Below are positions 30,989-40,181 of a stretch of 64,000 nucleotides of DNA, one piece after another (positions within the stretch are counted from its first letter, which is position 1; every line of letters begins with the position of its first letter). The stretch is taken from the NCBI RefSeq assembly GCF_004005815.1, contig NZ_SACK01000011.1, positions 1 to 64,000 on the forward strand, written 5' to 3'. Source of the stretch: Mucilaginibacter limnophilus. Lineage in GTDB: Bacteria; Bacteroidota; Bacteroidia; Sphingobacteriales; Sphingobacteriaceae. The position numbers and the translations under genes were made by a program. The notes below the pieces were generated by a model. The model did no database searches. It was not told the origin of the DNA and saw only the letters and a program-made list of their open reading frames with translations.

Positions 30989-31897
30989 ATGAAGATTGTA
31001 CTTACCGGTTCTATAGGAAATATCGGAAAACCATTGACACAAGCCCTGATAGCTAAAGGGCACGACGTTAAAGTGATCAGTAGCAATACTGAACGGCAAC
31101 AGGCTATTGAAAAATTAGGAGCAAAAGCTGCCATTGGTACAATACTGGATGAAAAATTTTTAACCGATACGTTTACCGGCGCGGATATCGTTTACCTGAT
31201 GGAAACAATGGACGCTGCGGGTGGTGACTTAGCTGATCAAGAAAACGATTTTATAGCCGTAATCAATCAGATTGGCCAAAACTATAAAGAGGCTATAGAA
31301 AAATCGGGTGTAAAAAAAGTGGTTCATCTCAGTAGTGTCGGGGCGCATATGGCTCAAGACAACGGCATATTAATCTTTCACCACAATGTAGAAAATATCC
31401 TAAATCGACTGCCGGAGGACGTAGTGATTAAAACCATGCGCCCGGTGGGTTTTTACACCAATATGTTCTCCTTTGTCCATAGCATTCGGTCGAAAGGAGT
31501 AATCATTTCTAACTATGGCGGCAACCGTAAAGAACCATTGGTGTCACCATTGGATATTGCAGACGTTATAGCTGAAGAGATTGATAAGCCTTTTCAAAGG
31601 CGGATCGTTCGGTATATTGCCAGTGATGAGGTATCACCCATTGAGGTTGCCAAAGCTTTGGGCGAAGCGATTGGCAAACCGGATCTGCAATGGCAGGTTA
31701 TACCAAGCGAACAACTTTTAAACATCTGGCTAAATGCGGGCTTTAACCCCCAGGTGGCTCATGGCTTTATAGAAATGCAAGAAAGTCAGGGTAATGGTAA
31801 GCTATATGAAGACTACGAACTACATCGTCCAGTGTTAGGGAAAGTAAAACTACACGACTTTGCCAGAGACTTTGCTGCAGCTTATCTGCAAAAATAG
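30989..31897 (+). CDS. NmrA/SDR-like NAD(P)-binding protein
   Basis: 302 residues. The Rossmann loop TGSIGNIGKPL near 6-16 follows the atypical SDR (NmrA) pattern, with VKVISSN after the second strand, VVHLSSVGAH in the middle and MRPVGFYTNMF later; the classical YxxxK catalytic pair is absent, as usual in this subfamily. It may be a redox sensor or a quinone/flavonoid reductase-like enzyme; the sequence does not decide. The next gene on the same strand is an AraC regulator 110 bases away, probably its controller. Confidence 0.88.
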   Translation: MKIVLTGSIGNIGKPLTQALIAKGHDVKVISSNTERQQAIEKLGAKAAIGTILDEKFLTDTFTGADIVYLMETMDAAGGDLADQENDFIAVINQIGQNYKEAIEKSGVKKVVHLSSVGAHMAQDNGILIFHHNVENILNRLPEDVVIKTMRPVGFYTNMFSFVHSIRSKGVIISNYGGNRKEPLVSPLDIADVIAEEIDKPFQRRIVRYIASDEVSPIEVAKALGEAIGKPDLQWQVIPSEQLLNIWLNAGFNPQVAHGFIEMQESQGNGKLYEDYELHRPVLGKVKLHDFARDFAAAYLQK

Positions 31898-31918
31898 TTC
31901 GGATGCTATCCACCGGTG

Positions 31919-31946
31919 ATCTGCTTGCGCAGATAGGAAGTTTTTT
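31919..31946 (+). terminator. Possible hairpin terminator after the NmrA-like gene
   Basis: ATCTGC-TTGC-GCAGAT forms a 6-bp stem with a 4-base loop, followed after six bases by TTTTTT. It would separate the NmrA-like gene from the AraC gene. Confidence 0.35.
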
Positions 31947-32007
31947 AAAACGACTCCTTAATAATTTAACATTATGATACTAAGTTTATCAATCAAATAC
32001 AATCGGT

Positions 32008-32925
32008 ATGGATATTGAAAAAGTAAAAACGATCAGCGAATTTCATCGCACCCGATCATTACCGCCACCGGAGCACCCGCTGATTAGCTTGGTGGATTAT
32101 GCGCAAGTAAGCATTGTACCAGAATACAGTCACAAAAGCTGGGTTTTCGATTTTTATTTTATTTCGCTGAAAAAGAATATCGGCGGCACCATTAAATATG
32201 GCCAGCAGGAGTATGATTTTGACGAGGGCGTCATGTTTTTCATAGCACCGGGGCAGGTATTCAGCATCAGCAGGAATGTGCAAGAAAACCCTGAGAAATC
32301 CGGTTGGATGCTGCTTATCCATCCGGACTATCTCTGGCAAACTTCACTGGGAACTGAAATAAGGAAATACGATTACTTTGGCTATGGTATCAATGAAGCG
32401 CTGTTCGTTTCAAAAAAAGAAGAAGAGACGCTTGGGCAAATTATAGCAACTATCCGGCAAGAGTATCAAAACAACATTGACGGATTCAGCCATAACATTA
32501 TTATATCGCAAATACAAACGTTGCTGAATTATTCAGAGCGCTTTTATAACCGTCAATTCATTACCAGAAAGAAAGCTAATCACCAGATACTTGATAACTT
32601 GGAAGCACTATTGACACACTACATAGACAATGGCAAATTATTGGAAAAAGGACTGCCAACCGTAGGCTACCTTGCCGAAGAGCTACATGTTTCTCCGAAG
32701 TACCTAAGCAGTCTGTTGCGGATATTAACAGGCCAATCCGCACTACAGCATATTCATGAAAAACTAATTGCGAAAGCTAAAGAACATTTATCCGCTAGCA
32801 ACCTGTCTGTAAGTGAAATCGCTTATGCTCTGGGTTTTGAACATTCCCAATCCTTCAGCAAATTTTTTAAGCAGAAAACCCAATTTTCTCCTCTGGAGTT
32901 CCGAAAATCCTTTATGGCTAACTGA
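32008..32925 (+). CDS. AraC-family transcriptional regulator
   Basis: 305 residues. Cupin-like N-terminal half (YDFDEGVMFFIAPGQVFSI) and C-terminal double HTH (about 205-300: VGYLAEELHVSPKYLSSLLRILTGQSALQHIHEKLI, SEIAYALGFEHSQSFSKFFKQKTQFSPLEFRKS). Located between the NmrA-like gene and a decayed siderophore-interacting-type flavoprotein gene on the same strand; it probably regulates one or both, perhaps through the direct repeat at 30,911. Confidence 0.9.
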   Translation: MDIEKVKTISEFHRTRSLPPPEHPLISLVDYAQVSIVPEYSHKSWVFDFYFISLKKNIGGTIKYGQQEYDFDEGVMFFIAPGQVFSISRNVQENPEKSGWMLLIHPDYLWQTSLGTEIRKYDYFGYGINEALFVSKKEEETLGQIIATIRQEYQNNIDGFSHNIIISQIQTLLNYSERFYNRQFITRKKANHQILDNLEALLTHYIDNGKLLEKGLPTVGYLAEELHVSPKYLSSLLRILTGQSALQHIHEKLIAKAKEHLSASNLSVSEIAYALGFEHSQSFSKFFKQKTQFSPLEFRKSFMAN

Positions 32926-33010
32926 ACCTCTACAACATTAATGACTACTTTAAAGACGACGCATATCCAGTACATCAAATGCGTCTCTATGTATTGTAAA
33001 ACACAACTAC

Positions 33011-33701
33011 ATGGAATTAAATATAATAAAAACGCTTAAAACGAAAGTAACGACTGCAGTTGACAAGCGACTGTTGAAGCAGGGCCGAGTGCTAGAGGTA
33101 CGATGGTGGCCGGGTTCGCCGGTAGTGGAAATTGACCTTTACCTGCCCGGAAGCCGCATGCAAACGTGGGTCGAAGTTCCATATATCAAATTCCGTGTCG
33201 CCGACCTGCAATTTCGGGATTATACACCGTTCGGCTGGGATGCAGAAACCGAGACCTGCTCCTTGTTGGTTGATGCGGCCCACAAAGGGTTAGGAACGAG
33301 CTGGCACGGGCCTTGCAAGCTGGTAACATAGTACAATATGTAAAAATCGACACAACCCATCAGTCACCGCATTAAACTCACCTTGTTGTGGGTTTGGGTG
33401 ACTGCAGTAGCATAGCTCACCTTCTTGCGCTACGACAGCTGACCTTGCCGCACAGCCGTTTCGATGGCGCCTGCTGACCAATGATGCAGAGACTCGCCAT
33501 TTGCTGTCTAATTATTTTTACGGCTCCATTAAAGCTACCGGTAGTTATAATGAATTGGCTGCTTGGCTAAGTCGGCAGAACTATTGCAACACGCATACCG
33601 CTTTTTATCTCACCGGCAACCAATCTTTTGTAGTCGCGCTTAGAAAGCTGTTGAAAGAGTTAGGGTACAATAACTTACGGACTAAGGCATTTTGGTCCTA
33701 A
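33011..33701 (+). pseudogene. Decayed siderophore-interacting-type FAD/NAD(P) reductase gene
   Basis: Three frames together spell one protein. Frame 1 (33,011-33,300) carries the FAD-binding half: VLEVRWWPGSPVVEIDLYLPG, FRVADLQFRDYTPFGWDAET, CSLLVDAAHKGLGTSW. Frame 2 (from about 33,297) gives ELARALQAGNIVQYV..., an in-frame TAA, then LVVGLGDCSSIAHLLALRQLT, typical of the SIP-type NAD-binding half, and a TGA near 33,477. Frame 3 (to 33,701) gives LLTNDAETRHLLSNYF... and the family-type end AFYLTGNQSFVVALRKLLKELG...KAFWS. At least two frameshifts and one nonsense codon disable it. Confidence 0.82.
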
Positions 33702-34019
33702 TTGCAGGCTAATCAATTAAATGGAATAAGGTTAAAAAATAGATTAGGGTGACCTCACCAAGTAGTTTAGGTCATCAGCTAATAAGATGTAACCAATGTT
33801 ATTGAACATTTATTTAAAAGTTTTATATTTTTTGATATAAATCTTCAATAAACCGTCAATTATAAATTCCACACGCGGCTATCAAATATTTAAGGCACTA
33901 TCTATCAAAACTTTATACCAACTACTCCAAATCTTTCTGATTTTTAAAGAAACGGATGGCCATTTGCATCAATTGTCGACACTTTGTAACTTGTATCACG
34001 CGTAAACATTTTTACTCTG
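33702..34019. other. Intergenic region before an AraC gene
   Basis: Very AT-rich. TTTTTTGATATAA at 33,828-33,840 (plus) and TTTTGATAGATA read on the minus strand at 33,898-33,909 resemble the TTTTGATA half-sites found at three other promoters of the locus, but here the 21-base spacing is not kept. No gene seen. Confidence 0.4.
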
Positions 34020-34907
34020 ATGCTTAATTATCGTAAATACATTACCAATACCGAATTAGATAAACAGTGGCATTTTTACATCAATACTGTCGGTTCAGCC
34101 TCAATTCAACCAAATCAATCATACCCAAACAATCGTGCGCATCCGGCTGACCATGTTCTTAATTGGGATAAAGGCAGGATTCTTAATGGTTATTACTTGG
34201 TTTTTATCAGCAAGGGAAAAGGTATTCTCGACATGGAAAACAAAAGCACCACAGCTATCAATGCCGGCACTTGTTTTTTTTTATTTCCCGGTATCTGGCA
34301 CAGGTACCGACCTGATGCTAAATTCGGCTGGGAAGAATATTGGGTCGGATTTAACGGAACTTATCCAGCCAGCCTTGTTAAAAATAAGATATTCAGTCCT
34401 GATAATGCGATTGTAGATGTAGGATTAAATGTAGAATTATTGAATTTATTTCATACACTTATGAAGATCACATCCCTAGCTGAACCTGGCTATCAACAGA
34501 TTGCAATAGGTATTACATTACAGATACTGGGCGTAGTTATGACAGCGTCTAAATATGAACAACCTTCTGTAAGCCTGGAAAAACGTTTGATATCTAAAGC
34601 AAAGTTTATACTACAGGAATCGATAGATAATCCATTGAATCTCGAAGAAATGGTTAAAGAACTGCCTATGGGTTATTCTAAATTTCGCAAAGTATTCAAA
34701 GAAATTTGTGGAATATCACCCAACCAATATCATTTAAATTTACGCCTTAATAAGGCAAAAGATTTGCTAACAACAACGAACTTAACTATTAATCAAATAG
34801 CCGATCAAACCGGATTTGAATCCATTTTTTATTTTTCCAGGCGCTTCAAGGCCAAAAATGGAATCTCACCTAAATTGTTTAGAGATAAGATGTCAAAAAC
34901 TGAATAA
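34020..34907 (+). CDS. AraC-family regulator of the glycan locus (paralogue 1)
   Basis: 295 residues. The N-terminal sensor half begins MLNYRKYITNTELDKQWHFYI and has the block HVLNWDKGRILNGYYLVFISKGKG, FPGIWHRYRPD..GWEEYWVGFNG; the C-terminal HTH pair is at about 190-290 (LPMGYSKFRKVFKEICGISPNQYHLNLRL, QTGFESIFYFSRRFKAKNGISP). The same layout, length and HRYRPD/GWxEYWxG signature occur in the genes at 45,424 and 58,576, so these three are a paralogous set. It converges on a rhamnosidase gene and probably activates glycan genes on sensing a sugar. Confidence 0.92.
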   Translation: MLNYRKYITNTELDKQWHFYINTVGSASIQPNQSYPNNRAHPADHVLNWDKGRILNGYYLVFISKGKGILDMENKSTTAINAGTCFFLFPGIWHRYRPDAKFGWEEYWVGFNGTYPASLVKNKIFSPDNAIVDVGLNVELLNLFHTLMKITSLAEPGYQQIAIGITLQILGVVMTASKYEQPSVSLEKRLISKAKFILQESIDNPLNLEEMVKELPMGYSKFRKVFKEICGISPNQYHLNLRLNKAKDLLTTTNLTINQIADQTGFESIFYFSRRFKAKNGISPKLFRDKMSKTE

Positions 34908-35082
34908 GTAAGAAATTTTACCATCAATTCGTACTGCATACCTAATAATTTCAAATAAGCGTCGAGTTGTGTGGCTTTAAATCTTTACAGACATTGGCAA
35001 GATATCAATGTTCTGAATAAACATGGGTAAAAATTACGCTAGTTTTATAAACTTCGTTTATTTAAAAAATACTCAAGAACTT

Positions 35083-37620
35083 CTATTGTGTAGCGTCAAA
35101 AAATATCCCACTTAAAACGGGTGTAAGTCCACGGATAGGATTTATTCTGAATTTGATAGAACGGTTGTACTCGAAGGTAATGTAAGCACCATTTTCGCAA
35201 TGCTCAATCACCTGCACGGGTGCTACCAATTCAGACGTCTGAGCGTCGAAAGCTTCTACTGCTAATTTCCGACCTTTGCCGTCCCAATCAAGAAAATATA
35301 AGGTTACCCTATATCGCTTAGGTTCTTTGATGTTAATTGTCGATGTAAATGTGTAACCTATCTGGTCCTGATCTTCCGAATAGATACATGCTGCGTTTCT
35401 GGGAAACCCGTTTGCCGAGCTTGGTGCTAAAGCACGTTTATCAGTAGTATTAATGCGCCAGGTTTTATTTAACGGTAGATTATTCCCAAATATCTTGTAA
35501 TAGTTTATTGAAGATATGTAGTCCGGTAAACGTTGTCTGTGTTTCCCATCACCATCGTAATTACATAATTCATAGCCGTCTTTTCCATAGGTCCCTCCCC
35601 AATTTCCACCTGTACTATAATCTTTGCCAATATATGTCGCAGGAAACACCTCCGGTAAAACTGAATGTTTTGGCGTAACGCCTCCGTATTGCACTTGAAG
35701 GTTATAAACACCTGGCTGAACATCTTTTAAATAAACAAACTCATCATCTTCATAAGCGCCGGATATCCCCTCAATTGAATGATAATTTCCATCCCAAAAC
35801 AATACGTCATTTACATGCAAAGCCTTTATTCGCTTCTCTACTTTTGGAATACCTATTGTACCTTTTGTGCCTGCAGGTACTGAAAAACTACACTTACCGC
35901 TTAACAGATTGAAACTGGCTGATATCTCCCCCTTAAGCGTTGGAACCGCGCCTGAAACGTAAGTAAGGGTACGACCTAAATGCGGCATTATTTGAAAACT
36001 TTCAAAGCCTGGAGAAGTTGGTTTGATTCCTAAGATCTCTTCACTTAACCACTTAGTAACGCCAGCGCCCCAAGGATGACATAAACTTGTAAAGCCACAT
36101 TGATTACTGGGCACAGCCCCATTCTTTGCTATAATTGCATTCCATGACGGGCGATAATTTTCAAAAAAAGTAGTACCTCCATATTTGATTTGGCCGCCCC
36201 ATAAGTCACGTATAGCATCCAATCCGTCATCATACTGATGCATTGCGGAGAATGCTTGGATAACAAAATATTGATTAAATGGTGAATAAGAGATACGGTT
36301 TACGCGGTTTGTAAAGGATTGCTTAAAAACGGCATGCTGCTCCTGTGCTGTTAAATATCCGGTGTTTACAGCATCAGCGGATGCATGTAACCCGTAAGAT
36401 CTATACCATGCCTCATCTTTTCGTATAGCTTGCATTTTCTCTTCAGCGTAACGCGCATATTTATCAAACAGATCTTTACGGTCTAATTGATTCATTGCAG
36501 AGGCAAATTCTTTCCACGCCCGGATAGAAAGCATTTTATAACCGTTTTGTGGTTCAGGTAAATTAGGATGCTCGAACCCTGCCCCCAAACGTTCGTCCCA
36601 CCCGAAAAATAGAAGATCGGGGTTAGTGCCGTAGACTTTATAGGCGTCATCCAGTTTAGCTATAACATTATCAATATACGACTCGAGCGTTGCTGTGTCG
36701 CCGGTATAACGATAGTAATCAAGCAGGCTTAACACCCAGTATAACGCGTAACTTCTGATGCCATTACTTTGCGTTGATGTATGCACAAGGTTTTGTTTCA
36801 CAAAATCGTAGTTGCCAAATGCTACCATCGACGCGGCTTGGGCCGGGTGAGCGTCCCCTGTCCAGGAGATCCGGTCGCCACGATTCATTAAAATAGCACC
36901 GAAGTGGTCCTGCAATAAATTGAGTTTTACGGTATAAGCACCGGTATACCAAATGCGGGTAAGCATTGTGTCGCTGCAGTTGAAACTTCCATTGTAGTTT
37001 GTAGGTCTTATCTGGCAAACCAATCGTATTCCACTAATGTTCCACGGTCGAGAAAACGAACGAACATGTATCCAACCAAAGCGCACACCCTCATAAAGTT
37101 GCGGATTAAGTTCCAATCTATAGGTATTACCCCTTTTAACAGGCTTTAGGGTGCGCTTAGGATAATTAGTTGCATAAACAGGAATCTGATCATATTCACT
37201 AATACTCATTTCAACTTCTCCTTCAAGGTCAGAACTATCGAATTCAACCCAGGCTGCGCTTACTCTGCCGAAATCAAAGCGAATATCTCCCATGCCATTT
37301 ACAGCAATCCTATCGTTTGAACGATAGTTTTTCATATCAAAACTTTTACTGCCACTTATTTTTACAGGCTTTAAAATATAGGTCTCCATGTTATCTGAAG
37401 CTCTAGGCGCTGCCCATCTGTAACTAACCAAAGGGTCAGGTGAATGTATTACCCGTTTTCCTGTTGGCTTAGCAGTTATGTGCGGGTAAACATTTATCTG
37501 TGCATGCAATGAAAGGCATGGAATAGTAACGATAGCAATTAGAAGCATACCGGAGAACTTAACAAAAATACTTCTGGAGATAGTAGGGATTTGGGTAATG
37601 CAGCGGACAATTTTGCTCAT
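35083..37620 (-). CDS. GH78-type alpha-L-rhamnosidase-like protein with C-terminal beta domain (paralogue A)
   Basis: 845 residues; a signal peptide lies behind a 20-residue basic leader (MLLIAIVTIPCLSLHAQ), so an internal Met may be the real start. N-terminal beta domains, (alpha/alpha)6 barrel with TRIWYTGAYTVKLNLL and the acidic segment N246-R-G-D-R-x-x-WTGDAHPAQAA, then beta domains and an extra ~180-residue C-terminal module (GGNWGGTYGKDGYELCNYDGDG, RYRVTLYFLDWDGKG, FRINPIRG) that looks like a carbohydrate-binding domain. The position that is Asp in paralogue B (D231) is Asn here, so catalysis may be altered. The gene lies 31 bases downstream of the desaturase-Rieske-reductase gene in one operon. 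Confidence 0.84.
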   Translation of the reverse strand: MSKIVRCITQIPTISRSIFVKFSGMLLIAIVTIPCLSLHAQINVYPHITAKPTGKRVIHSPDPLVSYRWAAPRASDNMETYILKPVKISGSKSFDMKNYRSNDRIAVNGMGDIRFDFGRVSAAWVEFDSSDLEGEVEMSISEYDQIPVYATNYPKRTLKPVKRGNTYRLELNPQLYEGVRFGWIHVRSFSRPWNISGIRLVCQIRPTNYNGSFNCSDTMLTRIWYTGAYTVKLNLLQDHFGAILMNRGDRISWTGDAHPAQAASMVAFGNYDFVKQNLVHTSTQSNGIRSYALYWVLSLLDYYRYTGDTATLESYIDNVIAKLDDAYKVYGTNPDLLFFGWDERLGAGFEHPNLPEPQNGYKMLSIRAWKEFASAMNQLDRKDLFDKYARYAEEKMQAIRKDEAWYRSYGLHASADAVNTGYLTAQEQHAVFKQSFTNRVNRISYSPFNQYFVIQAFSAMHQYDDGLDAIRDLWGGQIKYGGTTFFENYRPSWNAIIAKNGAVPSNQCGFTSLCHPWGAGVTKWLSEEILGIKPTSPGFESFQIMPHLGRTLTYVSGAVPTLKGEISASFNLLSGKCSFSVPAGTKGTIGIPKVEKRIKALHVNDVLFWDGNYHSIEGISGAYEDDEFVYLKDVQPGVYNLQVQYGGVTPKHSVLPEVFPATYIGKDYSTGGNWGGTYGKDGYELCNYDGDGKHRQRLPDYISSINYYKIFGNNLPLNKTWRINTTDKRALAPSSANGFPRNAACIYSEDQDQIGYTFTSTINIKEPKRYRVTLYFLDWDGKGRKLAVEAFDAQTSELVAPVQVIEHCENGAYITFEYNRSIKFRINPIRGLTPVLSGIFFDATQ

Positions 37621-37651
37621 AGATCAATAAGGAATATGAAAAATTGGGTGT

Positions 37652-39931
37652 TTAAAATTCATCGAATGCAACCTGTTCGTTGCTCACCCCAAGCGCTGTA
37701 AGCATTCTTGTACAGGCTTTAATCATCATAGGCGGCCCACATAAATAAAATTCAACATTGTGAAGGTCATGGTGATGTCGTAAATATTTATCACGAACAA
37801 CTTCATGGATAAATCCTTCCGGCCCTTCCCAATTATCTGATTCTATTGGGGAAGACAAAGCAACGTGAAAGCTGAAATTTGGATGATCATCAGCAAGTGA
37901 TTTGAAATAATTATCATAAAACAATTCCTGCTTTGAACGGGCACCGTACCAATAACTTACTTTACGGCCAGTATGCTCATTCTCAAAAAGTTCGGCAAGG
38001 TGGGCTCGTATAGGCGCCATTCCGGCACCGCCGCCTATGTACACCATTTCTTTTTGTGTTGACTTGATATGGAAATTACCTACCGGCTCCACAGCCCAAA
38101 CCCTATCGCCAGGCTTTAATGCAAATACATAACTTGAACCGACACCGGGTAAACAATCTTGTCCCAGTGGTGGCGTGGCTATACGAACGTTAAGTTTGAA
38201 TCCCTCATCTGTTTTGCGGTTGCTTGCTATTGAATAATTATTTCGTTTTTGTGATCCTGGATTTTTACTGATCAAATCAAAGATGCCCTGCTCTTCCCAA
38301 ACTTGCCTGTAAGGCTCATCAATCTCAATATCGTTAAAAGCTATTCTTTCATAAGGGGGTATCACAAGCTGAATGTAGTCGCCAGGAGTAAAGCCAATCT
38401 TAATAGTTTTGTCTACGGGTTTCAGAATTACCTCCTTGATAAATGTTGCGACATTTCTGCTTGAAATCACCTGCAATTCATATAATTTCTCCTCCTGAAC
38501 GCCACTTTCGTTTTTTCTAAGCAAATCGATCCACAGCTGTCCATCGCGTTCTTCAATCGGATAGGTAACTAATCCCCGGCATATCGGCGCACGTGCCGGA
38601 GATCCATCCTTTAAATTGAACCGGCCGTTATGCTTGGGGCATTCAATAATCGATCCTTTTACAAGTCCGTCACTTAAGTGAGTGTTACCGTGTGTACACA
38701 TACCATCAGTGGCGTACAGCTTGCCAATAGCATCGCGGTAGATGGCATATGTTTTTCCCTCATGGTCTAATCGTAAAACATTTTCAGTTCGCAATAAAGT
38801 TGCGTTACCAATGTTCAGCCAACCGTCTGTATTTTTTAAATCAATGACTTCTAATACATTCTCCTTAATGTATTTAACAGTTTCCGGTAATTTTCGCTTA
38901 ATATGATAGGCCGGATCGTTCAGTTGTCTGATAAGCGTTGGTAAGATTTCCTTCCAGGCAGAATATATAGACGGATATACAGGAGCGCAATCATCCTTTA
39001 CCAATTGATGCAATTTTGGTAAGGCGTGATAAGGTACCAATGGAAACATGTGATGCTCCGTATGGTAGTTCATATTCCAATAAATAAATCTGCTAACCGG
39101 ATTCATATAGACCGTACGGCAATTCAACCGGTGGTCTAATACATTTTCTGCTAAACCGGCATGTTGAGTCGTATTATGGATGATCATCAGCCATGTACCA
39201 AAAAACTGCGGTAAAATGAACAGGAAGATTGGTATCCAACTTTGTAACACCACGGCTGAAGCTATGATCGTGAAATATATAATCAGAATGAACCGGGCAT
39301 TTTTAAAAACCTTTTGAAATTCACTCTCAGGAACATATGTCTTTTCGGCATCGCTCATCTTACCAAAAGCATGACGAAACAAATTAGTGTAATATGTTTT
39401 GTAACCCTGCAAATTAAAGAGAGACAGAATCAACCCTTTAATATCTGGAGGGCGAGGTAATTGTATCTCAGGATCCCGACCTACAATTATCGTATCACTA
39501 TGATGACGAATATGACTCCAGCGCCAGATATGTGATTCACGCATCACCATAAAAGATGATACCCCATAAACCAAATTGTTTAGCCAATCTGTTCGAAACG
39601 CGGTTCCATGTCCGCACTCATGCCAACGCGAATCAGAACTTGTTCCGTAAAATACTGCATAAATCAGGTAAGGTATAACTGCCCACCAAGTTCCCCATAA
39701 AACTATAGTTAAATATGATGTGGCTAACAAAATAGCAAAAAGCAAAAGGGTGTCCCGTATGGCTGGCCCGTCACGTCTTATCAATAATTCCCGCATCAAC
39801 TTTTGCGGTACCGGCGTTTGATACCAATCTGCTTCGGCCAGACCTGATTCAATAGCTTTGGTGGCATTAACCCCTGTAAGCGTGTAATCGAGTTTAGTAA
39901 CTGCAGGCTTTTGTGTCACACCTGTTTTCAT
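37652..39931 (-). CDS. Membrane diiron desaturase/hydroxylase fused to Rieske ferredoxin and FAD/NAD reductase
   Basis: 759 residues in three parts. (1) Membrane fatty-acid-desaturase/alkane-hydroxylase-like domain, about 55-345, with hydrophobic pairs at about 60-95 and 212-250 and the His boxes HECGH (104-108), HIRHH (140-144), HNTTQH (252-257) and HTEHH (290-294). (2) Rieske [2Fe-2S] domain, about 370-470, with C412-x-H414 and C431-x2-H434. (3) Ferredoxin-NADP reductase-like domain, about 480-759, with NYSIAS for FAD, GGGAGMAPIRAHL (633-645) for NAD(P) and YLCGPPMM. All electron-transfer parts sit in one chain, so it should be a self-sufficient oxygenase or desaturase. Substrate unknown: lipid, or an aglycone freed by the flanking rhamnosidases (inference). 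Confidence 0.9.
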   Translation of the reverse strand: MKTGVTQKPAVTKLDYTLTGVNATKAIESGLAEADWYQTPVPQKLMRELLIRRDGPAIRDTLLLFAILLATSYLTIVLWGTWWAVIPYLIYAVFYGTSSDSRWHECGHGTAFRTDWLNNLVYGVSSFMVMRESHIWRWSHIRHHSDTIIVGRDPEIQLPRPPDIKGLILSLFNLQGYKTYYTNLFRHAFGKMSDAEKTYVPESEFQKVFKNARFILIIYFTIIASAVVLQSWIPIFLFILPQFFGTWLMIIHNTTQHAGLAENVLDHRLNCRTVYMNPVSRFIYWNMNYHTEHHMFPLVPYHALPKLHQLVKDDCAPVYPSIYSAWKEILPTLIRQLNDPAYHIKRKLPETVKYIKENVLEVIDLKNTDGWLNIGNATLLRTENVLRLDHEGKTYAIYRDAIGKLYATDGMCTHGNTHLSDGLVKGSIIECPKHNGRFNLKDGSPARAPICRGLVTYPIEERDGQLWIDLLRKNESGVQEEKLYELQVISSRNVATFIKEVILKPVDKTIKIGFTPGDYIQLVIPPYERIAFNDIEIDEPYRQVWEEQGIFDLISKNPGSQKRNNYSIASNRKTDEGFKLNVRIATPPLGQDCLPGVGSSYVFALKPGDRVWAVEPVGNFHIKSTQKEMVYIGGGAGMAPIRAHLAELFENEHTGRKVSYWYGARSKQELFYDNYFKSLADDHPNFSFHVALSSPIESDNWEGPEGFIHEVVRDKYLRHHHDLHNVEFYLCGPPMMIKACTRMLTALGVSNEQVAFDEF

Positions 39932-39982
39932 TTCAATTCTTTTTAATATTTATGTTGATCATAATTTTAGCAGGACGAATTC

Positions 39983-39997
39983 ACACAATTGTTGTGT
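39983..39997. promoter_or_regulatory. Palindromic operator candidate before the oxygenase operon
   Basis: ACACAA-TTG-TTGTGT is a perfect 6-bp inverted repeat with a 3-base spacer, 52 bases upstream of the oxygenase start. ATGATCC is repeated directly just beyond it (about 40,006 and 40,021). The 250-base gap is the only room for a promoter of the oxygenase-rhamnosidase pair. Confidence 0.4.
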
Positions 39998-40181
39998 CAT
40001 AGTGAGATGATCCAATACCTCATGATCCATTTTAAATTTTCGATTTCGATAGGGTTTATTCTACATTAGCTAATTTACCACAACTTCATTCAGCGAACTA
40101 ACCGACCAAATCGATTTATCAGAAAATGCAATCAATTTGCGCCTTAAGTAAAGTGATAAATATTTATCTGCAAACACATGC

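Noticed and set aside
33828..33909. Fourth copy of the 21-bp-spaced TTTTGA operator
   Set aside because: TTTTGATA half-sites are present on both strands but the partner half-site is missing or 23 bases away, and no -7 box fits the offset.
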